A DNA stretch of 64,000 bases from NCBI RefSeq assembly GCF_005233875.1, contig NZ_SZPZ01000003.1, forward strand, positions 612,479 to 676,478, in the 5' to 3' direction. Below the pieces are notes generated by a model that worked only from the letters and a program-made list of their open reading frames with translations, was not told the DNA's origin and made no database searches. The DNA comes from Kribbella jiaozuonensis. Lineage in GTDB: Bacteria; Actinomycetota; Actinomycetes; Propionibacteriales; Kribbellaceae. How positions within the stretch are numbered: the stretch's first letter is position 1; each line of letters opens with the position of its first letter. Positions 16,296 to 24,891 of the stretch are shown in pieces. The position numbers and the translations under genes are program-made.

Positions 16296-16999
16296 GCACG
16301 CCGGGTGGCGTCGTACGCCGCAGTCTGCTGGACGATCTGGCGACGTCGATGCTCTCGCTGATCGCGGACCGGAAGCTGTCGGTCGGCGACCAGTTCGAGT
16401 CTGTGCGGTCGTTGGCGGAGCGGTTCAAGGTCGCCGTACCGACTGTGCGGGAGGCGCTGCGTCGGCTGGAGGCGACCGGCGCAGTGGAGCTCCGGCACGG
16501 CTCTGGTGTGTACGTCGGTCCGAACGTCGGCCGTCTCGTACTGGCGAACCCGCTGGCGCTGGCACCGAGTGCGGACCGGTTGGTCGAGCTCCTGCAGGCT
16601 CGTGCCCTGATCGAGCCGCCTGTTGCCGCACTGGCCGCAGCGACGCGTGGCGCCGCGGCACTCGAGCAGATGGAACAGGACCTCAGTACTGCGGCCGAGC
16701 TGATCGCATCCGGCGACCACGCCCGGCTGGCCGAGGTGAACATGGACTTCCACCGCTCACTGGCACAGGCGTCCGGCAACGCGACCCTGGCCGAGGTGGT
16801 CGAGTCGGTGACCGTCGTGAACGCACGGGAGCAGCTGGAGATCCTGCACATCCACGGCGACCGCCAGGCCGACCTGGACGAGCACCGCGCGATCTACGAC
16901 GCGGTCCGCTCCGGCGACTCGGACCTCGCCGAACTCCTCACCCGCGAACACCTGGACGGCGTACTCGCCGTCATCAACCAAAGACTTCAGCATCCCTGA
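16292..16999 (+). CDS. GntR/FadR-family regulator (FCD domain)
   Basis: A 235-residue regulator with an N-terminal GntR winged helix (ESVRSLAERFKVAVPTVREAL) and an all-helical FCD ligand domain with metal-binding His residues (HRSLAQAS, DEHRAIYDAV). It starts at a GTG overlapping the previous stop (GTGA). Position inside the carbohydrate operon suggests that it senses a sugar acid and autoregulates the cluster through the inverted repeat upstream of 15189; this is inference from context. Confidence 0.9.
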   Translation: MSTPGGVVRRSLLDDLATSMLSLIADRKLSVGDQFESVRSLAERFKVAVPTVREALRRLEATGAVELRHGSGVYVGPNVGRLVLANPLALAPSADRLVELLQARALIEPPVAALAAATRGAAALEQMEQDLSTAAELIASGDHARLAEVNMDFHRSLAQASGNATLAEVVESVTVVNAREQLEILHIHGDRQADLDEHRAIYDAVRSGDSDLAELLTREHLDGVLAVINQRLQHP

Positions 17000-17016
17000 G
17001 CTGGAAGGACGTACCA

Positions 17017-18300
17017 ATGCAACGCAAGACCAACCGGAAGGCGCTGGCTGCCCTGGTGATCGCCGGCGCGCTCGCCCTGTCCGCCTGTGGAGGTGGCGGA
17101 GCGGCTGCCCCGAAGAAAGGTGAGGACAAGCCGGTCGACTCGCTGAAGTTCTACAACGACAAGGGTGGCTGGAAGGATGCCTTCACCCAGGTCGGCGCGG
17201 CCAGCAAGAAGGACGTCGGTGTCGGCATGGAGCCGGTCGGGTACTCCGACTCGAACACGTACACCGCGTTCATCCGGTCGTCGTTCCGGACCAAGGAGAA
17301 GGCGGACCTGTTCACCTGGCACACCGGCAAGGAGCTTCAGGATCTGGTGGACCAGAAGCTCGTCGCCGACACCACCGACCAGTGGACCAAGGCGGTTGCC
17401 GACGGCAACATCCCCGAGCAGCTCAAGCAGTACTTCACCTACGGCGACAAGCAGTACTGCGTGCCGCTGAACGCCGGCTACTGGGTGATGTACTACAACA
17501 AGGCCGTCTTCAAGAAGGCCGGTATCACCAAGACGCCGACGACGTGGGCCGAGCTGACCCAGGTCGCGGACAAGGTCAAGGCGATCGGCGTGAAGCCGTT
17601 CTACCAGACCAACATCCTGTTCTCGTTCGTCTGGTTCGAGACGCTGCTCGCGGGCAAGGACCCCGACCTGTACGACCAGCTCGCCGCCGGTAAGGCGAAG
17701 TACACCGATCCCGGTGTGGTCGACGTGATGAACGAGTGGAAGAAGATGATCGACGCCGGGTACTTCAGCGACCCGGGCTCGAAGACCGAGCCGCAGGCGC
17801 AGCTGAAGAACGGCGACGTCGCGATGATCAACTTCGGCACCTGGTTCAGCGGCAACCTGAACACGCTGAAGATGAAGGCCGGCACGGACTACGACTTCTT
17901 CGTGATCCCGAACGTGAACCCGTCGCTGCCGAAGACCTCGATGATCTTCGAGACTGGACCGGTCTGCTCGGCCGCGGCCAGCGACCACGCGTCGACGGTG
18001 AAGAAGTGGACCGACTGGTGGGTCACGCCGCAGGCGCAGACCGCCTGGGCGAACTCCCGCGGCGACCTGTCGTTCAACCCGAAGGCCGAGGTCAAGGACC
18101 CCGGTCTGGCGAAGCTGAACAAGGACGTCGGCGGTGACGGGTACCGGCTGATCAACCGGTGGTTCGAGGCGACGCCCGTACCTGTGGCGAACAAGGCGCT
18201 CGAGGTGTTCGGCGCGTTCGTGACCAAGCCGGGTGACCCGATGCCGGGCCTGCAGAAGATCCAGGCCGAGGCGGACGCGTACTGGGCCAAGCAGAAGTGA
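17017..18300 (+). CDS. ABC sugar transporter, substrate-binding lipoprotein
   Basis: A 427-residue extracellular solute-binding protein of the CUT1 type. The signal sequence ends in the lipobox ALSACG, anchoring the protein on the outer face of the membrane. Conserved ligand-domain stretches include WAELTQVADKVKAIG and FGTWFSGN. It is preceded by a strong GGAAGGA ribosome site and followed, with a four-base overlap, by two permease genes. No ATPase is encoded nearby; CUT1 systems of actinomycetes usually share one (MsiK-type). Confidence 0.92.
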   Translation: MQRKTNRKALAALVIAGALALSACGGGGAAAPKKGEDKPVDSLKFYNDKGGWKDAFTQVGAASKKDVGVGMEPVGYSDSNTYTAFIRSSFRTKEKADLFTWHTGKELQDLVDQKLVADTTDQWTKAVADGNIPEQLKQYFTYGDKQYCVPLNAGYWVMYYNKAVFKKAGITKTPTTWAELTQVADKVKAIGVKPFYQTNILFSFVWFETLLAGKDPDLYDQLAAGKAKYTDPGVVDVMNEWKKMIDAGYFSDPGSKTEPQAQLKNGDVAMINFGTWFSGNLNTLKMKAGTDYDFFVIPNVNPSLPKTSMIFETGPVCSAAASDHASTVKKWTDWWVTPQAQTAWANSRGDLSFNPKAEVKDPGLAKLNKDVGGDGYRLINRWFEATPVPVANKALEVFGAFVTKPGDPMPGLQKIQAEADAYWAKQK

Positions 18301-19223
18301 CCTCCACGATCGAACGGCCACCGGTGAAGGTCCGGGCGAGCACGCAGCGCCCGGACCGGACCGGGGCCCGTATGGCGCCGCTGTTCGGACTGCCCGCCGC
18401 CGGCGTGGTCGCACTGCTGCTGTACCTGCCGTTCCTGTGGACGACGTACGTCAGCTTCACGCAGTACGACGGACTGGCGTCCCCGGTCTGGTCCGGGCTC
18501 GCGAACTACAAGGCGATGTTCAGCGACCCCGATCTGACCGGGGCGCTCGTCAACACGCTGCTGTGGGTCGTCGGGATGGTGACTCTGCCGGTGGTACTCG
18601 GACTGCTGATCGCAGTACTGACCTACGGGCACAAGTGGGGCACGTGGCTGCGGCTGCCGTTCCTGCTGCCGTATGCGATCTCCGGTGTGGCTGTCGGCGT
18701 CATCTGGGGCTTCGTACTGCAGCCGGACGGCGCACTGGGTCAGGCACTCGGCTTCTTCGGGCTCCCGGGTGCTCACACCGGATGGCTGCAAGCAGGTCCT
18801 GGCAACACGCTGATGATGATCGTGGCGGTCACCTGGCAGGCGGCCGGTGTGAACGCGTTGCTGTTCGTGGTCGGGCTGCAGTCGATCCCGGGCGAGCCGC
18901 TCGAGGCTGCGCGCCTGGATGGTGCGGAGGGGTTCAGTCTCTTCCGCCACCACCTCTGGCCGCAGCTCCGGCCGATCACCACCGTGGTCATCGGGTTGTC
19001 GATCGTCGGCAGCCTGAAGACGTTCGACGTGGTCTGGGTGATGACGCAGGGCGGTCCGGGTACGTCGTCCGAGACGCTCGCGCTGTCGATGTACAAGGAG
19101 ACCTTCGTGCTGAACGACTACGGCCAGGGTGCGGCGATCGCGCTGTTCCTGAGCCTGGTCACGTTCGCGGCATCGATCCTGTACCTGCGCTACCAGTTGG
19201 GGGATGCCCGTGAGCAGGGTTAA
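18297..19223 (+). CDS. ABC sugar transporter permease (MalF type)
   Basis: A 308-residue inner-membrane permease with six predicted helices. The cytoplasmic EAA loop that docks the ATPase reads EAARLDGAEGFSLFRHHLWP. GTG start overlaps the binding-protein stop. It pairs with the next permease to import the operon's sugar substrate. Confidence 0.92.
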   Translation: MTSTIERPPVKVRASTQRPDRTGARMAPLFGLPAAGVVALLLYLPFLWTTYVSFTQYDGLASPVWSGLANYKAMFSDPDLTGALVNTLLWVVGMVTLPVVLGLLIAVLTYGHKWGTWLRLPFLLPYAISGVAVGVIWGFVLQPDGALGQALGFFGLPGAHTGWLQAGPGNTLMMIVAVTWQAAGVNALLFVVGLQSIPGEPLEAARLDGAEGFSLFRHHLWPQLRPITTVVIGLSIVGSLKTFDVVWVMTQGGPGTSSETLALSMYKETFVLNDYGQGAAIALFLSLVTFAASILYLRYQLGDAREQG

Positions 19224-20019
19224 GACGCCGTTCCTCATGGTGCTGGGCCTGATCTGGCTGGCGCCGGTCTACCTGCTGATCGTAAATGCATCGAAGTCGG
19301 TCGACGGGTACGACGCGAAGACGGTCTGGAAGCCAGCCGGTTTCTCGCTGTTCTCGAACTTCGGGGACGCGTGGAGCAAGGCCGCGCTCGGCGACACGCT
19401 GGTCGCGACGACGATGTACAGCGTGATCGCGCCGGTTCTCGCGGTGCTGATCGGCGCGGCCGCCGGGTACGCGATCGTCGTACTGCGGTTGAAGCGTGGG
19501 TTCTTGTGGTTCGTGTTCATCTTCGGCGGGACGATCTTTCCGCTGCAGATGATCCTGATGCCGCTGTTCTCCGGGTACGCGAACTCCGGGCTGTACGACA
19601 CGCGGGTCGGGATGATCATCGTCTACACGGCGATCAGCGTGCCGTTCTCGGCGTTCGTGATGCGCAACTTCTTCACCGGGATCGCGCGGAGTGTGTTCGA
19701 GGCCGCGGTGGTCGACGGTGGCGGGCTGTTCCGGATCTTCCGCAGCATCTACCTGCCGATGGCAGGGTCCGCGCTGGCCGCGATCTTCATCCTGCAGGCC
19801 ACCTTCGTGTGGAACGACCTGCTGCTGGGCCTGACGCTGAGCCAGTCGGATTCGGTCCGTCCGATCATGCCTGCGTTGACCGGTCTGCAGAGCACGTACG
19901 GCGGTGCTGCGTTGCCGACTGTGCTGGCCGGCGGTCTGCTGGTCTCGCTTCCCACCGTGATCTTGTTCCTTGCCGCGCAACGCTTCTTCTCCCGGGGCTT
20001 GGCCCTCGGTCAGTTCTGA
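19210..20019 (+). CDS. ABC sugar transporter permease (MalG type)
   Basis: A 269-residue permease with about six helices and the EAA-type loop FEAAVVDGGGLFRIFRSIYLP. GTG at 19210 is chosen because GGGGGA lies five bases upstream; an in-frame ATG at 19204 has the ribosome site directly abutting it. The start lies inside the preceding permease gene, so translation is coupled. C-terminus SRGLALGQFÂ is typical of MalG-like partners. Confidence 0.9.
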   Translation: MSRVKTPFLMVLGLIWLAPVYLLIVNASKSVDGYDAKTVWKPAGFSLFSNFGDAWSKAALGDTLVATTMYSVIAPVLAVLIGAAAGYAIVVLRLKRGFLWFVFIFGGTIFPLQMILMPLFSGYANSGLYDTRVGMIIVYTAISVPFSAFVMRNFFTGIARSVFEAAVVDGGGLFRIFRSIYLPMAGSALAAIFILQATFVWNDLLLGLTLSQSDSVRPIMPALTGLQSTYGGAALPTVLAGGLLVSLPTVILFLAAQRFFSRGLALGQF

Positions 20020-20029
20020 AAGGACGTGT

Positions 20030-20797
20030 ATGAGTAGCCGCACAGTCGTGGTCACCGGTGGTGCCGCCGGGATCGGACGAGGTGCAGTCGAACGCTTCGT
20101 GGCCGCGGGGGATCGAGTGGTTGCGCTCGACCGGGATGCCACCGCGCTGGGCGACCTGGAGGCCGACCTCGGTGAGCTCGTGACCGGGCGCGCCATCGAC
20201 GTCGCCGACCGCGCGGCCCTCGCCGCGATCGCCACCGAGGTCGGATCCGTCGATGCGCTCGTCTGTGCCGCGGGAGTCCAGCGCTACGGGACTGTGGTTG
20301 ATACATCCTGGAATGTGTACGACGAGGTGATGGCGGTGAACGTCGGAGGCGTGTTCTTCGCCTGCCAGGCGTTCGTCCCGAAGTTGCCGCGAGGCGGGAG
20401 TGTTGTGGTGGTCGCCTCCGTGCAGGCGTATGCGGCGCAGAAGAGCGTCGCGGCGTACTCGATGGGGAAGGGCGCACTGCTCAGCCTGGTGCGCGCGATG
20501 GCTGTGGACCATGCAGACGACGGGATCCGGGTGAACGCGGTCTGTCCCGGGTCGGTGGACACGCCGATGCTGCGGACCTCCGCGGCGCAGTTCGGCGGCG
20601 GGCGGTCGACGGACGACGTGGTCGCCGAATGGGGGCGGTCGCATCCGCTCGGCCGGGTTGCGAACCCCGGTGAAGTTGCCGAGGTCATCTATTTCCTGTC
20701 GTCTCCGGCCGCGTCGTTCATGACCGGTGCGGACGTCAAGGTGGACGGCGGGTTGACCGCCGGGCTGCCCGTCGTACTGCCGGAGGACGCGAAGTGA
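20030..20797 (+). CDS. SDR-family NAD(P)-dependent dehydrogenase
   Basis: A 255-residue classical short-chain dehydrogenase. The dinucleotide motif TGGAAGIG is at 9-16, the catalytic Ser lies in VVVASVQ, and Tyr143-x3-Lys147 is intact (YSMGK). Context with a sugar-acid dehydratase suggests oxidation of an imported aldose or its lactone precursor, as in fucose or galactose oxidative pathways. The ATG follows an AAAGGA site; the stop overlaps the next gene by four bases. Confidence 0.9.
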   Translation: MSSRTVVVTGGAAGIGRGAVERFVAAGDRVVALDRDATALGDLEADLGELVTGRAIDVADRAALAAIATEVGSVDALVCAAGVQRYGTVVDTSWNVYDEVMAVNVGGVFFACQAFVPKLPRGGSVVVVASVQAYAAQKSVAAYSMGKGALLSLVRAMAVDHADDGIRVNAVCPGSVDTPMLRTSAAQFGGGRSTDDVVAEWGRSHPLGRVANPGEVAEVIYFLSSPAASFMTGADVKVDGGLTAGLPVVLPEDAK

Positions 20798-22008
20798 AGA
20801 TCGTCGACGTACGCGCGACCACGGTCACGATGCCGCTCGAGGCGCCACTACGGCACAGCAACGGAGCGCACTGGGGACGCTTCGTACGGACCGTGGTGGA
20901 GGTCGAGGCCGATAACGGGCTGATCGGCCTGGGCGAGATGGGCGGCGGCGGGCAGAGTGCGGAGGCCGCGGTCGCCGGTTTGAAGCCGTACTTGCTCGGG
21001 CACGACCCGGCTCGAACTGAGGCGTTGCGCTGGATGCTGGCCAACCCGACCGCGAGCCTGTACAACAACCGAACTCAGTTGCTTGCGGCAATCGAATTCG
21101 CCTGCCTCGATCTACAGGGTCGCGAGCTCGGCGTGCCCGTGCACGAGCTGCTCGGCGGCAAGGTGCGGGACGCGGTGCCGTTCGCGAGCTACCTGTTCTT
21201 CCGGCATCCGAACGAAGACGGTACCGGCGAGATCCGGACCGCGGAGCAGTTGGTCGCGCATGCGCGGGGGCTCGTCGACGAGCACGGGTTCAGCGTGCAC
21301 AAGCTCAAGGGCGGGGTGTTCCCGCCGGACTACGAGCGTGAGTGCTTTCGTGCGCTGGCCGAGGCGTTCCCCGGGCATCGCGTCCGGTTCGACCCGAACG
21401 GCGCGTTCAGCGTCGAAGAGGCGATCCGGTTCGCGCGCGGCATCGAGGACCTCGACAACGACTACCTCGAGGACCCGACCTGGGGCATGAACGGGATGCG
21501 GCGCGTCCGAGAGAACACCCCGATCCCGCTCGCCACCAACACCGTCGTGGTGAACTTCGAGCAGCTCGCCGCCAATGTGCGTGATCCGGCGGTCGACGTG
21601 ATCCTGCTCGACACCACGTTCTGGGGCGGGATCCGGCCGTGCATCAAGGCGGCCGGCGTCTGCGAGACCTTCCAGCTCGGCGTGGCCGTGCACTCGTCGG
21701 GCGAGCTGGGGATCCAGCTGGCAACGATGCTGCAGCTCGGCGCCGTCGTACCGAACCTGTCGTTCGCCGCGGACGCGCACTACCACCACCTGCGCGACGA
21801 CATCATTGCCGGCGGCAAGCTTCCGTACGTCGACGGCGCGATCGCCGTACCGGATGCACCCGGGCTCGGCGTCGAGCTGGACCGCGACAAGCTGGCCGAG
21901 TACGCCGAGCTGTTCCGCGAACTCGGCCCCTATCCGTACGACCGCGATCCGGCGCGCCCGGACTGGTACCCCCTGCTGCCGAACACCGATTGGGCCGACC
22001 CTTCATGA
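20794..22008 (+). CDS. enolase-superfamily sugar-acid dehydratase (glucarate-dehydratase-like)
   Basis: A 404-residue mandelate-racemase/muconate-lactonising-enzyme family member. Visible active-site elements: KxK base (Lys170/Lys172 in HKLKGG), metal ligands Asp200 (RFDPNG), Glu226 (YLEDP) and Asn249 (ATNTVV), and His300 in VAVHSSGELG, the pattern of the glucarate-dehydratase branch. It likely dehydrates an aldonic or aldaric acid to a 2-keto-3-deoxy product. The precise acid cannot be read from sequence. It is cotranscribed with SDR and glycosidase by ATGA-type overlaps on both sides. Confidence 0.88.
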   Translation: MKIVDVRATTVTMPLEAPLRHSNGAHWGRFVRTVVEVEADNGLIGLGEMGGGGQSAEAAVAGLKPYLLGHDPARTEALRWMLANPTASLYNNRTQLLAAIEFACLDLQGRELGVPVHELLGGKVRDAVPFASYLFFRHPNEDGTGEIRTAEQLVAHARGLVDEHGFSVHKLKGGVFPPDYERECFRALAEAFPGHRVRFDPNGAFSVEEAIRFARGIEDLDNDYLEDPTWGMNGMRRVRENTPIPLATNTVVVNFEQLAANVRDPAVDVILLDTTFWGGIRPCIKAAGVCETFQLGVAVHSSGELGIQLATMLQLGAVVPNLSFAADAHYHHLRDDIIAGGKLPYVDGAIAVPDAPGLGVELDRDKLAEYAELFRELGPYPYDRDPARPDWYPLLPNTDWADPS

Positions 22009-24038
22009 CCATCCCTCGCTCCGCCGACCTGGCCAGCGACGTCCTGACTCACACATACGACGACATGTTCAACCCGCCCGGGCTGACGAACTTCCTCGGT
22101 ACGGCGCAGGTCGACCACGACGTCGTCGCGATCCGCAGCGTGAACTTCCCGCCGTACTCGCACGGCGACACGATCACCGCGCAGTTGTACGTCGACGGGC
22201 GGCTGGCGCGCTCGTACGGCGGGACGGTGGAGGTGGTGTGGCGGCCGGACTGCGTCGTACGCTCCACCACCGTTGACGGTCTCCATATCCGCACCACCAC
22301 CGCCTGCGCTCCGGGTCGCCCGGCTGTCGTCGTACGGCTGGAGGTGTCTGGTGCTGCGGGGCGGTCCGTGCGGCTGGGGTTCGCCCTGGAGAGCACCGCG
22401 ACGCGCTCGCCCGCCGGCTGGCTGCGCCCCGAGCCGCCGTCCGAGCCCAACACGCTGTCTGTGGTGGACAGCCGCGTCGTGGGAACAGGTGCTTCTGGCT
22501 CGGCGGCCAGCGTGCAGGGGCTCGATGTGCCCAGCACTGTGGACCGGGCAATGCTCGAGACGACTGTTGAGCTGGATGCCTCCGGTGAGGCGCGGCTGTC
22601 GTACGTGCATGTGCTGGCGGGGTCGTTGGAGGAGGCAACGGAGCACTTCGACGTCTGCGTGGCCGACGTACCTGCAGTGCTCGCCGTCGCCGAAAGCATG
22701 TGGGACGTGGCGCTGGCTGACGCGTTCGACCCTTCGAGTGAAGGCTTCAGTGGGTCCCTGCCCGTTCTGGAGACGTCCAACGAGGCGCTGCAGAAGCTGT
22801 ACTGGTGGGGCGTGCTCGGAGTCATCTGGTTCCGGCGGGACAACCCGGCGAGTGTGCTAGGGCGGACGTACGACACGTTGATGCCGCGGTACTGGCAGAC
22901 GACGACCTTCATCTGGGACTACAGCTTGTCGTCGTTGACGCATGCGCTGCTGGACCCGGAGCCGATGCGGAAGCACATCGAGCACTGGATCGACCTCGAC
23001 ATCCACGAGCACTTCGGTACCGAGTGGCTGACCGGTGGACCGGTCGGGCAGTGGTACTCGGTGAACGACTTCGCGATGACCCGGCTGGTGCGCGACTACG
23101 TGCGCTTCACCGGCAACGAGGCGTTCCTGGACGCCAAGGTCGGTCCGAAGGCAGTGGGCGAGCACGTGCACGACTGGGCGACCGCCTGGCGCGGTCTGCG
23201 TGGTGAGCACGCGCTGGCGGACTATGGCGGCATCGACAACCTGCTGGAGTGCGTTAGCAGCTACGTGCACGAGGTCGCCAGCTTCAACGCTGCGAACGTG
23301 TGGTGCATGCGGGTCGCCGCTGAGATCGCGGACCGCTCCGGTGACTCCGACCGCGCCGCGTTGCTACGCAAGGAGGCCTCGGCGCAGGCCGGCAATGTCA
23401 ACGAGCTGTACGTCGAGGGCAAGGGCTTCTGGCACGCACGGCAACCAGACGGCTCAATGGTGCCGGTACGGCACTGCTACGACTTCAACCTCATCGGTAC
23501 GACGATGCCGGACGACCTGTCCGAGTCCCAGTGCGCGGAGATGGTGTCGTTCTTCCAGCAGGAGCTGCAGACACCGACGTGGATGCGCGCGCTGTCGCCG
23601 TACGACGCCGACGCTGCGTTCAGCGTCCGCCCGGACCACCAGTGGAACGGCGCGTACCCGGCATGGCCGGCTGATGCGGGTCGTGCGCTGTTCGCGCTCG
23701 GCCGCGGCGACGTACTGCTCGACTGGCTACCGGGTCTTGCGAAGACTGCCAACCAAGGCCCGTGTGGGCAGGCGCACTTCGTCGAGGAGGCACAGCCGGC
23801 GATGGCCGGTGGAGCACGCAAGTCCCCGCCGCAGTTCCCGTACCTGATCGACTGGTCCTGCTCGTCGTCCGGCGCTTGGGTCAGCCTGGTCCTGGAGGGC
23901 ATCTTCGGCATCGAGGTCGCCCTGGACGGGACAGTCACCGCCAACCCACAGGTCAGCGCGCTGGACCCCGACGCCCGGCTGACCGGTCTCCGCGTCGGTT
24001 CGACGACGTACGACGTAACCGCCGACGGACTGGTCTGA
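22005..24038 (+). CDS. six-hairpin glycosidase (alpha/alpha-6 barrel)
   Basis: A 677-residue cytoplasmic protein, no signal peptide. The N-terminal ~220 residues are beta-rich; the C-terminal ~430 form an alpha/alpha toroid resembling GH63/GH37-like or MGH1-type hydrolases, with Trp/Asp-rich loops (YWQTTTFIWDYSLSSL, LADYGGIDNLLE, WNGAYPAWPADAGR). Catalytic acids cannot be assigned securely. As last gene of the import operon it probably cleaves the imported oligosaccharide. ATG at 22005 overlaps the dehydratase stop; a longer in-frame extension is rejected. Confidence 0.85.
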   Translation: MTIPRSADLASDVLTHTYDDMFNPPGLTNFLGTAQVDHDVVAIRSVNFPPYSHGDTITAQLYVDGRLARSYGGTVEVVWRPDCVVRSTTVDGLHIRTTTACAPGRPAVVVRLEVSGAAGRSVRLGFALESTATRSPAGWLRPEPPSEPNTLSVVDSRVVGTGASGSAASVQGLDVPSTVDRAMLETTVELDASGEARLSYVHVLAGSLEEATEHFDVCVADVPAVLAVAESMWDVALADAFDPSSEGFSGSLPVLETSNEALQKLYWWGVLGVIWFRRDNPASVLGRTYDTLMPRYWQTTTFIWDYSLSSLTHALLDPEPMRKHIEHWIDLDIHEHFGTEWLTGGPVGQWYSVNDFAMTRLVRDYVRFTGNEAFLDAKVGPKAVGEHVHDWATAWRGLRGEHALADYGGIDNLLECVSSYVHEVASFNAANVWCMRVAAEIADRSGDSDRAALLRKEASAQAGNVNELYVEGKGFWHARQPDGSMVPVRHCYDFNLIGTTMPDDLSESQCAEMVSFFQQELQTPTWMRALSPYDADAAFSVRPDHQWNGAYPAWPADAGRALFALGRGDVLLDWLPGLAKTANQGPCGQAHFVEEAQPAMAGGARKSPPQFPYLIDWSCSSSGAWVSLVLEGIFGIEVALDGTVTANPQVSALDPDARLTGLRVGSTTYDVTADGLV

Positions 24039-24039
24039 G

Positions 24040-24708
24040 TCAGCTCGGTGGCATCGCTATGGCTTCCAGGAGCGACTCCTGGGCGCCTTCGAGGTGACGG
24101 CGGAGCTCGTCGACACACTCGTCGAGCTCGCCGCGCTCGAGCAGCCGGATGAGCTTGCGGTGGGACGCGACCTGTTGGCGCGCGTCCTGCCGCAGCGCGT
24201 CCACGCGGGCGAGCGCCAGTCGCGCCTCGCCGGTGATGGAGTCTGCGGTGGCTATCAGCCGCTCGCTACCGGTCAATGCGACCAGACTGCGGTGGATGGC
24301 GAGGTGGGTCTCGGTCAGGGCCTCCGGGTCGGCGCCGTCCTTGGCGGTCGCGGCGAACACCCGCATCGCCTCGCGGACCCGCTCCCGGGCCGCCTCGTCG
24401 GCGTCGAACCAGGCCCGGATCCCGGCTGATTCCAGCACGAACCGGGCCCGGCAGATGTCCGCCACCGCGTCGGGGTGCAGGATCGCGACGCTGACGCCCT
24501 TGTTCGGCTCGCGGACCGCGAGGCCCTCGGTGACCAGCATCGTCATCGCTTCCCGGATCGTGCTCCGGGCGACGCCCAGGGCCTCGGCGAGCGGTTGCTC
24601 GCGCAGCGGCGTACCGGGCTCGAGGTCGCCGGCGAACAGCGCGGCGCGCAGCGCGTCGACCACCCGGTCCACCGTGGTCGAGCGGTCCACCCGCAGCCGT
24701 TCGTACAT
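24040..24708 (-). CDS. GntR/FadR-family regulator (FCD domain)
   Basis: A 222-residue regulator: GntR winged helix (REQPLAEALGVARSTIREAM) followed by an FCD domain with conserved metal-site residues (HLAIHRSLVAL, ASHRKLIRLL). It converges on the carbohydrate operon with a one-base gap between stops. It could regulate the same pathway, but it shares no promoter with it. A GAGAAT box six bases before the ATG resembles the leaderless arrangement seen elsewhere, though it departs from TANNNT. Confidence 0.88.
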   Translation of the reverse strand: MYERLRVDRSTTVDRVVDALRAALFAGDLEPGTPLREQPLAEALGVARSTIREAMTMLVTEGLAVREPNKGVSVAILHPDAVADICRARFVLESAGIRAWFDADEAARERVREAMRVFAATAKDGADPEALTETHLAIHRSLVALTGSERLIATADSITGEARLALARVDALRQDARQQVASHRKLIRLLERGELDECVDELRRHLEGAQESLLEAIAMPPS

Positions 24709-24891
24709 GGTGTGATTCTCGTCCAGACCCGGCCCGTTGTCGCGCGCGACCCGGCTCGTGGACCACCCCGGCCGCCCGCCTGTGGATAACTTCCGACATG
24801 ATGACCCGGTTTTCGGGCAGCATTTCCCTCAGTGGCCGCCCCTCTTCGCGGACCGGCGCGGGAGTCCACTCGAGTGAGCGAGGAGCACAAC

